Source: Spirometra erinaceieuropaei
Taxonomy: Eukaryota; Platyhelminthes; Cestoda; Diphyllobothriidea; Diphyllobothriidae
Direction: 5' to 3'
NCBI GenBank assembly: GCA_902702965.1
Contig: CACRXP010000029.1
Location: 303,702 to 367,701 of the forward strand
Length of the DNA stretch: 64,000 nucleotides
Position numbers and translations under genes: made by a program. Positions 38,901-50,900 of this stretch are shown here, one piece after another (positions within the stretch are counted from its first letter, which is position 1; every line of letters starts with the position of its first letter). Below the pieces are notes generated by a model. That model ran no database searches. It was given only the letters and a program-made list of their open reading frames with translations, and was not told the DNA's origin.

Positions 38901-41900
38901 CACCCCATTTTAACATTTTTATCAACTCTCTAGAGGAAACGACTGGTCAGTAGAACTGCTGCCTGGCACTACCCTGTAAAGCAAACAACATGGCCCTTTC
39001 TTTGTCCCTTTGAAGAATTGACATCCACAAACATTGTCTTCTATTGCCGCGCAACCCTGTCGGAACAGTCAGATGTGCCGATTGTGAACTGAAATGTGCC
39101 GCTTTAACAGACGATATCTTTTGTTCTGGGCCATCTGGCGTATCGGTAATTCACACGTCAATGACCCTCACTAGACAAACAAAAGCCAACTGTATGCCTC
39201 TACCCCTTCAATGAAACACGCGAATTCTTCAACTCCAGAACCGATTCCGTTGGGGGCGCTAATGCTGACTACGTTAAAGTTTGTTCACATTGCGCCATGC
39301 ATACTAAAAATAGACATGACACGTTCGAATCTATCCCGATGCGCTAAATTTCATGACTCAGAAGGTTACCAACTAACGGGATGACTAGGTTCTTCTGGTG
39401 GAATCACTGACCAGACAATTGAGAATCAAACTGTAGTGAATTTCTCTTAGTGCTGCCTTGGTGGTACTCCACACAAAAGCGAGCCCATAGTCGCCCTCCG
39501 TGAATGTGTGGTACATTCTGTGTGACCCAGGTCGAGAATTAGGAGAAGTAGGTGGACTGTTTAGCTTTGAAAGTCAGTGGGAACGAGACCGAGTCCGCTT
39601 CCGGTCATCTGAGCATTTTCTTACTGCTGGAGTTTAGTAGGTGAGGGAAGGGGGGGTGTGATAGATACTGTGCAAGTCTACCTCACTACAAACCGGTTTA
39701 CACGCAAGTCACTGGCTCTGCGCTCACTCCGTGGCGTCTTGTCCTTGGACTTAGAGCGGACAAATGTACAAAAACTAGTACGGTATAGTACCGTTGCCAT
39801 ATACATTTCATATCACTTGTAGTATTACTTGTTTGTAGAAGGGGCACTACGTGGTTATTTCATAGTAGTCGGTCGTTTTTGACTCGTGCGCCCATGGAAA
39901 ATTTGCACCTAGCCCCAAAAAGTCATATCCCGAAGACGTTAATTAATGGCTTGCAATGAATAATTTCTGGAATTGTTCCCTTGACATGTACATTTATTGT
40001 AAACGTCCAATTGCACTCGCTATGAAAGGCTGGAACATCTAGTAATAAGATACAAATAACATTTTGTTTCCCGTACTATGATAAAAGCGGCGAAATTTAT
40101 AAACCAATTTTTTCAAGGCATGTGAGGGGCAGAATGGTGCTTTAAGTATAATTTCATTGAAGAAAGAGGAGATCTATTCCAGAACCTGTTTAGACTAGTG
40201 TTAATTACTTTCGTTTCAGTTCACTACGAAAGAAGCTGGCAGATTGGAGATTGTTTGAGCGGATAAGATGTTCTCTATTGACTTTATGCGCAACATATAA
40301 ACGTCAACGCCTGTGTGCGGAAAACACACCAATAAGCGGTTTATTTGGCAAAAATGCGCTAGTTGCAGGAATCTGGCAGTGAAACTATGGCAATCGAAGA
40401 ATGGGCATGTTTAATATTCATCATTTCTATAGGTTATAGGAAAACAACGCCCGACATGCTGTGGTCAGGGAGTGTTCTGTTGTACGAGTTTTTTATCATT
40501 GGGTCCGACGATTCAGCCCAGTATGTCATGAGAACCAATTAATTAAGTGAGCCTAGAAGTCTGGTGGATTCTGTTTTAATTGCCTAAGGAATCCTGCTTG
40601 AGCAAGCAGTTTATTGTATCATAATAGGTGTAGCGTATATGTTGCAGTAGTTCGAGCATTTAACTTGTTCCCAATGTGAACTATCTCACAGATCGCGTAG
40701 CTCAGATGGCTAAGGTGTGAGCTGTATACAAGGCGCGAGTTCGAACCCCACCGACACTGCCGAAGTTTCCTAAATTTTTTCTCGGATAACTATTCACATC
40801 AGTCGCGAACATCATTAATATTCTGTGACGTCAGTGATCTATTCCTTCACTCTATACTTTTACTTATGCGCTGTTCGAATAAAAGAGAATTTCTAAGAAG
40901 GAAAAAAATGTTACTTTAAAATTTTGCGCGTTTCATTGTAAACAACGTGGACGTACATACAATAGGTAACGTACCCCGACAAATGTTAACTGAAAGTGCA
41001 TGGAGTTTTTGACTATAATGATTGCCTAGGTGGGTTGGAATATTTATTGGCATGCAGCATAATTCAGAATAATTCCAATCAGGCCATAGGAAATAATGAA
41101 TACTTAAATATAATGGAAATCTTTATAAATTTCAATATTCTTGACAATTCAAATATATTTTACAGATAGCACGCTTAAAATACTCTCTCCTGTAGGCATC
41201 TTTAGTAAGTTATATCTTTTTTAAATGCAATGTTGGAAAAAATGGTAGCCCTTAGTTTCGAAAAGTTTTCAATTTCCTCTGCAATTCTTTAGGACTCTTG
41301 AGTAGAACGCTGCAGGATTTCCACGTAAGAACAACCGTACCTTCCTCTGTATTATTAAGAGGCTATCACAGAACGCCCAACATTTTTTAAATGAAAATTG
41401 ACCATGTTAACTATTTTATAAGGAATGCTAATCGATCGATTTTTGAATGGGCACTTTCCAGTCTGAAAAATTCATAACTGCCAACAACTTCTTCTACCAT
41501 ATTTTTCGAAAAAGCAGCAATTTCTTGCCACAAAAGCACAAGAACTAAATGCATTTTTTGCACAAGAGCATCAAAAATCGAAGGAAAATACGTAATAATT
41601 AAGAAGTATTTTTCTCTGAGTAAGGTGTTCTCAGTCGACTAAAATGTAATTTGTCCAAAAGCTGGCATCATGCTATGACCAAAATACCACGAGACTATGC
41701 TGCCAACCAGTAAATATTACAACCACGCCAAAGTAGTCCTTTCTAATTAAAAGACTCGGCGGAATATCAGTTAGCACTTCCTTAACGACAGTCCAACCGC
41801 CATTCTCGACGATATCCATCGTGTGTTTCACAGCGAGGTAAAAGCAGACACGGCAACTTGCGTGTAAATTAGTTTACAGCGAGATTGAACTTGCACAGAA

Positions 41901-44900
41901 TCTACCGCACTCGCTCCTCCTCCCTAAACTGGACCCAGTGTCAAGTCACAGTTAAGAGGGCCAGAGACGCGCGAGGCTGTAGATGGCACGTACGGACTCG
42001 AACCTAGACGCATCACCATACCCCCTGCTTTACATCAAACACTTGACTAGGATTTTAGGCAACAACAGAATAAAGGGGTCAGAAAGATGACTGAGCAACC
42101 ATGCACACGACCTCTATGCCCAGCGGGAGTGCAAGCGCATCTACCGGCAGGGAACCAGGTTCCAGAGAATTGCCAGTGCACACCAGGCTGCAAGGGCCGT
42201 GGTTTGCTGAATCATGGCATAACAAGCGCACACAGGCCCTAGAGGCAACACAGTGAGATTTGGTATCTACTCTAATACCTGTCTTAGCGCCCAGGTTTAC
42301 AAAAATCAAAAGCAGAAGTCTTAGCTTTGTTTTCTTGACATTTAAAAGGCCTGTTTGGATTCATCACCAGACATCCAAAGGTTATGTCAAAATCTGTCTA
42401 TTTACGCCAGGAATGCCATGTGAATCATTCCCCGTCCACATTCCAGATAGATTCACAGAGCGCTGTTATGCCAACGTAAAATCTCTATGTCGTCCATCTT
42501 GAGCATCCAAATGATTCAGGTCCTGAAATGTTTCCCACTTCTCTGCGGCAGTCATCCTTTCGCGGAGAATGTCAAAGGGACGGTCAATGCCCATGGGGCG
42601 ATAAATAATCTGCAACGACTGTGCCCCACACCTGCCCGTAGTCTTGAACTCTTGTCTCCATACTGTCGATTTACGGCCTGTTTTGTTCCTGTGATTGTGT
42701 CCAGGATCCCTACGCTTTCTGCAAAAAATGATACTGACTCCTCATTACAGTCAGGCTGATTGTTAATTTGACTGTACCGGCAGTGCAACGTGGATTCTGG
42801 TCAGTGTTCACACCAGACTTGTTGGGTCTCATTGTCTCTGCTTGTTCTTGACGTTTGACTAGGCGTGGCATCGCTTCGGCGCAGACTTTCTCTCCCCCTT
42901 CTGCTTCTGGACCGCACATGGTGTCACCCAAAACTATGATAATACATTAAAGTCGAAATTCCCATAAACAAGCACTGGCAACTATTCGGTCCGATGAAGA
43001 GGCACAGATACGTCTGGTTTTCTCTTGGCAATTAATGTTTTCAAGACTTTTCTATTCCTCCGACAAAGAGTTTTCTCCCAAAGCGTGCAGTCTGATTCAA
43101 AGACTAACTCCAAGATGACGCATTAAAACCCCACATTACGCCTGGGCGTATGTAAAGACCTTCTTTAAGAATGTGCCAGCGTCCTACTAATCGTTTGCAA
43201 CAGATAGCGACTTATCCTATTTTCGAGCTGTTTTCGGTGTCAGAGCGTCGTAAACCGCACTTGAGCTGAAGCCGAAAGGCGGTATTTACCAGCGCCAAGT
43301 GTGTTTGCTAGATGCTTGCTGTTGATTTCAACAGCAGCAGAAGTGAGACGTGCATTCTAACGGCTAACATTGCGATGGGGCAAATCTTCTTCCTACTCAG
43401 CTTGACGACCAGCATAAACGGGCCGAACTTTGTGTCTGCATAAATGGGGTTTAGTTCAGGCTAGAAAAGTTCCCAGGTCCCCGCATATACCTAACTTTGA
43501 TAACTTTCTAATTTGTTAATCCCCAGAATAAGACAGCACGTGTTTGGTGTTTAGCATTTGGCAGCTCCGTTGAGCACTGAGGTTTCAGTTAATTTGCAAT
43601 TTCATCCGATCTAGATAAGGCTGGATTTTCCTAAGATGGCTATTCGGTGTAGTTAAAGCACCACGCGAACTTTAACCCCTTTGACTGCTGGACGTTAAAA
43701 AAAGACTAAAGTGAATGGGAGTAGAATTACGTCCTCGAACAAATTGCTGTTATTTGAACTGGCCTAGGCTTCTATGTCTGGTTGCATAGAACGCCTACTA
43801 AGCCCTTTTCATGGAAAATAATCTTTCGTAACCCATTGTCTACCTTTGTTAGCTTTCCACTATCAACCAGTCATAGTGAAATTAAGAGCAATTTTAGCAA
43901 CCACAAATATTTGCTTTTTGCATTAATTCTACGACCCCTCAGCATGCCAATATAATGATGGGCGAACGTGCTAAAACCATTAATATGCTCTAAGTGTTAC
44001 TTTGTTTGAAAACTGCTTACCAAGGGTTGATTACAGTGTAATCGCACTGTGGATATCGAAAGTAATGTAAGCTGAAGAAGGATGCCGAACTCGTTAGTGG
44101 GAAGGTCGCCGAAGCTGCCACGGAAAAGGCAATCTGATGTATGACAAATGTGCCGCGACATTGAAGGAAGCCTGAAACCCCCGCAAAAGACCTGGCTGAC
44201 AAGACGCGAGGGGCAGCAATACCTAAAACCTAGACACAAAATCAAAAGTTAACCCAATCCTTAGCGTGATTATAAACTGAAACTAAACCTTACAGTAAAC
44301 CCAAACCTACCAAAAACCTTAGCCCTAACCCTAAGCCTAACCTTAACCCTGACCAAAATCCTAACCATAACCCAAACCGTAACCCTTACCTTAATCACGA
44401 CCTTAACTCTAACCTTAACCGTAACCTTGCCCTAACCCTCACACCAAACCTAACTCCAACCTTGACACTACACGTTAACCTAAACAGCAATCCAAACCCC
44501 AACTTTAACCGGTACCCTTAAACTTACCACAAACCCTCCCCCTAAACCCAATTCTCAGCTTGACAGTAGCCCAAGACCTAAAACTAACCCTGCCTCTGAA
44601 CCGCAACATCAGGTTGCCCTTTTCCTTTTTAGCTTTGGCTAATTTCCCACTAACAATTTCGGCATCCTCCTCTGTTTACTTTACTTGCAATTCCCGATTG
44701 CGCTTACACTTAGGACCGACATCTGCCAACTTCTGCAACTAGACGCATTATAGCGTGCAGATATGGGGCCTTTAGCGCATTCCGCCCCAATGACCGTGAG
44801 ATTTAGGTAATTATGGGCTTCTTGACGGCAATATGGACCTATTGGACTTTATAACCTGGTTTTGGTCTTCAATATTTAAAGTGTTGCGGAGAACGGAAAT

Positions 44901-47900
44901 GGAATCGAAGTGAAGACGTGACCACGCATGGCGCAGCAGACTAAGCCAGTCGCGAAATACACGCCAGAACTCAACTAGCCAATCATCACGTGGGGCCTTT
45001 GCTCACGCATGCGACCCAATCGATGGCGGACCGAACACGCGAGGTTTTTCCACAATGGGTTCTCGCGCAAAAAACAGCCAATCCACGACCAACAAATCAG
45101 TCGGCCAGAATGTTCTTCTGTTAGACAAGCTTCCGAGAGTTGAGAATCGTGTTACGCAGGCCTGTAGAATAAAGAGGTTGTCCACGGAACCCGCCTTCCT
45201 TCTCTCCCCTCCACAAATGGCGGAACTGCGTACACTAAGCATTCTCCGACAGTTGCGTTCCGGGGTTACTCGCGCACTCCCATGCAGACCAAATGCGACG
45301 GCACTTTTGACTTGTCGCTTGTATACTTCAGTGCGAGTCACACATGGTTTGCAAAAATTTGCCTTTACGACCTGACATTTGGAAGGAAATATTCCAGTTG
45401 ACTTAGCCCTGTCCCACCACCCTACTCGGTCTCGCGCTTCATTTGGTCCTCTGCCTCTATGCAACAGTAATCCGAGCCGCCGGACTGCGCACACTAAGCG
45501 TCCTCTGCCAGTTGGCTATTAACCACCCACTGGGTGCACCCTGCCTCCTTACGCACTCGCATGCGAACCAAATGTGACAGTACTTCGGGCTTTCTGCTCG
45601 GGCAAGTCACACATGGTTCACAAGCATTTGTCTTTATGGTCTGACATTTAGGAAGAGGCATTTTAGTGTCGGCTTGCTCCTGTCCCGTCCCGCTAACTGG
45701 TCTCACACATCGTGCAGTCATTTGCCTTTTGTCCCTGGAAAAATGTCTAGAGTATAATTCGGTTTTAAAAAAGCTTCCCAATTGTCGACTAATTCTGAAG
45801 CCGACCCGCCGTTAAACTTGCATTTAGGGTTTACAATTTACAAACTGTATATTTTTCGTGCACGGGAAATCATTTATTTCTCTACAGTATTAAGAGATGA
45901 CCATATGGGATTCATAAAATTTGGCAGTGGATTTGAGCTATGTTGTAAACTTGACAAGCGACATTAGTAAATACAGAGACAGGGTGTTTTATGAACCGGT
46001 ATTTCACGGTCTTAGAAAATCCTAAAAATTAGAAACTTTTAAAGCCAAATCATACCCTTCCTTTAAGTATAATATTTGAAGAAGACATAATTTTCTACCG
46101 AATGAATAGAAGAATTAATATTTTTAATTGTGCTTTACATGAAATATGGGGCAACAAAGATCAATGAGAAAAAATCATGCTACATAAATAGTCAATTTTT
46201 TACAGAGCGTGACTTTTGCAGACAGCCAAAAAAAATGTCATCCAAAAGCTGCCATCCTGAGGTAGCCGAATTACTATGGGATTATACTGCACGGTGATTA
46301 ATATTACAACCCTACTTAAGTAACTTTTTCGAGTCGAAAATGCATTTAAGAATTTCGGTTAGCATTTCCTATGTTAGCACAACTACTGTGGGTGAAATTT
46401 TAATATTACTAATGGTGTGGCATAAACTCCTAGTATTTTGACCACGTCAATGTGTCAACGTTTGAACACACATGCATAACATACCCTTTTTGGAAGTCAC
46501 TTAGTAGCAAATCACGCCTTCTAATGCATGAAAATGAATTTTTTCCGACTTCGGAAAGGTTTGCAATCCCCAAGTAATTCTGGACGCGATTTTTCGATTT
46601 ATCGCAATTCATGCTTTGGAACTGCAAGTTGTGCACTACAGTGGATGACATATCCCAGGGAACTTTAGGCATGTTTCTGATATGCTTTATGGATAATAAA
46701 GGAGAAACTGCGTGAAATTATAATATTTCTGATTTTTTAGTCTAATTCTCAAGTATTTTGGTCACGTCAAGGTGTCGGCGTTCACATACGCTTATTTCCG
46801 ACCACCTTAAAACTCGAAATCTGTAGAGAGTATTTTTCAAGCAGTATGCAGTTTTCCGCTGCTTTGGATGACTTTATGAATTCGAATTCGTTTTATAGGA
46901 AGCATGCAGAAATATTCTTTTGCACGCATTCGAAAGCAGATTTTGCCTTCCAAAAATCATAAAAGCAATGGAAGATTTGCTTTTGACTTTAAAAAAGTTT
47001 CTCAATTCCCAAATAATTTTGAACCTGACTTGTCATTACACTTTCATTAGGCGTTTCGGGACCACAAACTGCATACTTTGCATCAAGTAAAAATCATGGT
47101 CTTCTCTGTGCTATAAAGAAGCCACCATCTAGTGCCCATACATTTCCTTACGATGAAGTGAACACCTTCGCATGCTTCATAAAGGATATTAATAAATTGA
47201 CAAATGCGACGTTATTTGGACGAACATCTCAAGGTCTTAAAATGTCCTATTACAAACGTGTTAGACTGGGAATGGCCCTTTCTTTGACCGCAAATTTCGA
47301 AGAAGACTTTGTTCGGTGACAAATTTATGCACTAAATGAGCATGCTTTCCATAACATATGTTAGCATTTACAAAGGGCATCGAAATTCAATGAAATATTT
47401 GTCTCTAGTTAGGTAGCCAATTTTACTGGGTGTGATCTTTACAGGGGTCGAGTAATCAAAGCCTAACTTTGGCCATAAATAGTTTGCCGTAAAAGTAATT
47501 TGACTATTCATTTGCGCAGGGATTGTTCGAATAAGGCAGCCTTTTTCCGCCACCCACAAAATCGTGACCGCTATATGACCTGGCGATATAGAGACATTAT
47601 CATTTAAACAGATGCGTTCAGACAGACGGCCAAATGGTAAAGCCTTCACGAACAGTCAACTTAATTTTGGAGAAATAGCAACGCCTTGAATTTCATCCAG
47701 ACCACAAGACTGGCCATCATAGAGAATTCTGAACCCCTCCAACTCCTTTCAATTCGCTCTTAGCCCCAGTCACCTCCTCGACCTTTGTGCTTTCAATGCT
47801 CCAAAATCAAATGCTTCTGCATTGTTGTATTGGATAAGGTAGCTTGTCTCTTAGCATGAAAATGCAGTAGGTGAGCCGACTCATGAAATGCCAACCGAAA

Positions 47901-50900
47901 TTCCGAAATGCGCTTTCGTTTCGCAAAGATGAATTAAGTAGTGTCGTTAAATTAGTCAGCTTGCAAAATAATTCTATAATATTTCAGTTACCTCAGGATG
48001 CCGGATTTCGAAAGAAATTCCTTCCAGCTGCATGCAAAAACAATACTCTGTAAAAGTGACCAATTAATTAGCATGCATTTTCTCATTTATTCTCGATGCT
48101 TCTAAAATTCAATTATATTTCATGGAAAAATGCAGAAAATATTCATTCTTTGCTCAATTGGTAGAAACGTACGTCTTCTTTCAATTTTATACTGACAGGA
48201 GGGACTTGATTCGGTTTTCAAAAACTGTTTTAATTCCCGAATAATTTTGAATCCACTCTTCCATCACACTTGTATTCAGGGTTTCCAAACTACAAGTCAT
48301 GTATTTTCCGCGTATGGAAAACCATACATGTCTCTACGGTCTTAAGAGAAGACTATATGGGATTCATAAAATTAAACAGTGGATTTGGCACTTTTGTTAA
48401 CTTTACGAGCCACATTGGTAAACGCAGAGACATGACGAGTTATGAACGGCCATTTCGCGTTATTAAAAAGCCTCACAATTAGAAATATTTATAAAACCAA
48501 ATTACCTACATCCTTCGAGTATAAAATTGGAAGAAGACGTAATTTTCCGCCGAAGGAATGAAAGATTGAATATTTTTGTGCATGTTTTCCATGACATATA
48601 GTTGGACTTTTGGAGGCATGGAAAATCAATGAGAAAAATGCATCTAACTTAAGTGGACAGGCTCTGAAGAGTATAGTTTTTGCATGCAGCCGGAAGGAGG
48701 TTCGTTCGAAAGCCGGCATCCTGAGGTAATTGAATTATTATAGAATTTTGTTGCACGATGATTAGTTTTACAAATTTGCTTAATTACGCTTATCGAAACG
48801 AAAAGGTACTTCCGCATTTCGGTTCACATTTCATGTGATGGCCCGCCTACTGTAAGTTCAAATTCTCTTTTGAGTAGTTGAAGACGGGTTGATATGAAAA
48901 AGAGCGACTTAGTCCGTAGAGATACGTGAAATGTCGTCTTAGGCGGCAGTTAGGTCTGGTGTGACCTAACAAGGGCGATGCATGTCTGTGCACAAACGTC
49001 GTTTCTTTCCGCCGTATTTACTGGTTTTAGTGCTTGGTCAAGTTACTGGCATCCAAGTCCTCAAATGTAGGCCTCCCCGAGGTCTGGACGCTTTTGCACA
49101 TCTAGAAGGGTGTTCGTATCCGTAATGCAGTCATTTAATGCGGAAATCACTCTGACCAACACAGTTATAATGAGCTTGACTGTGAAGCTAGCATATATGG
49201 GACATGTCAGAGGACGAACCGTGCGCCCGCGCAGTGGTGGTGGCGACGTCTATGCATGCTTGGACATCAATAATAAAAGTGGGCGTCGTAAACAGCTGCC
49301 TAGGCAACTCACAGAAAATCACTGCATGTCGATGGCCCTTCAACTTCTTGCACTATTCTCATCCCTTAAAATGTCAACCTTCTGCAGTTTCGTCCAGTTG
49401 TAATTGCCGGTGATCTCCTGTGTGAGCTGACGTCCAACATCGGATGGTAATGCCGGGGCGGACCTTTCATTTTGCTTTAGGTCAGCGCAACTAACGCATA
49501 ATAAATTGGCGCATACACCGGGTTTTAGCCCAAGTTCTAAATAGGTAGGTGTCTGTGTCGGCCATGTCCAAAGTCAACCCCCGCTGTACTACTAACTTGG
49601 TAATTTCAATAATACTTTATATTTGGGCAAATATGTTGGTACGCAAAGAAGAGAGTGCCAGAGGTCATAAAGCCGTTTTTGAGGGGTTGCTCTGTTGAAG
49701 TCCCCTCTATCTAAAGCTTAATATACGTGCTAGGCTAGAAGAAGGCAGTTAATTATCAAATGCACACAGAAAGTAAACACAAGAGCTCGCAATACGGAAC
49801 CATGGGTTTGTTACCTGTTCCTAATTGGTGTATGTCTCCCCCTGTCTTGTTCAGTATGATCTAAAGTTAGAACGTGTCCTAGTTCATGCTGGCATCCGAA
49901 GCAGGGCTTTTTATGCGGTGCATGATATTGCGTTTAAATTTCAATGACAAACACACGCGAGTGACCACGTTTGCTTTACCCGGACGGCATTCACGTACGC
50001 AAGTTGTGCATATCCGTAATACAGTCAAATAATGCGGAAATCACTCTGGCTGACACGACTGTAATGAGTTGACTGTAAGGTTATAATATGTGGGGCATGT
50101 CAGGGGACGAACTGTGCGGTTGCGCAGTGGTGGTGAAGACGTCTAGGCAAAAGTGGGTGTCGCCAATAGCTGCCACGTCTAGGACTATTTTTCATGTCTT
50201 GAAATGTCAATGTTCTGCAGTTTCCTTTTCATTACCGGTGGTCACTTATGTGAACTGACGTCCAACATCGGATGGAATTGCCGCGGCGGACCTTTTATTT
50301 TGCTCTAGGTCAGCGTCTTAAATAGGTAGGTGTCTGTGTCGACCATGTGCAAAGTTACCACCCATTGTACTTCTAAGTTAAAAATTGTAATAATAATTTA
50401 TATTCAAGCAAAGGCGTTACTACGAAGAGAAGGTAGTTCCTAGAGGTCATAAAACCGTTTTGAGAAGTTTACTCTGTTGAACCTCCCCCCCCCCTCCATT
50501 TACGGCTTAAAAGACGTAATATAATGATAGGAGGCAGTTAATCTCCAAATGTACACAAGAAGTAAGCGTTGGGTATTCACAGTACGGAACCATGGGACTG
50601 TTGCCTGTTTCTGGTTGGTGTAGGCCTCCCCGTGTCTTATTCACTATGGTCTAAAGTCAGAACGCGTCCTAGTCCAAACTTGCATCCCAAACAGAATTAC
50701 CATTCAGAGCCTGATAGTGTGTTTAACTTTCAATCACGACTGCACGCGAGTGATCGCGTTTGCTCTACCCGAACGGCGTTGACGTGGCCATGTTTGCTGC
50801 ACAATTTTTAACAACCCTACTCCGATCAGTAGCGTGTACCGTTAGTTGCAAATCTGGCGCAATCATCGCTATAATAAATCGAACAGGCTGAAAGTCGTGA

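Noticed and set aside
40691..40758. Functional tRNA gene
   Set aside because: The acceptor and T stems do not pair well; only the internal promoter boxes are convincing.
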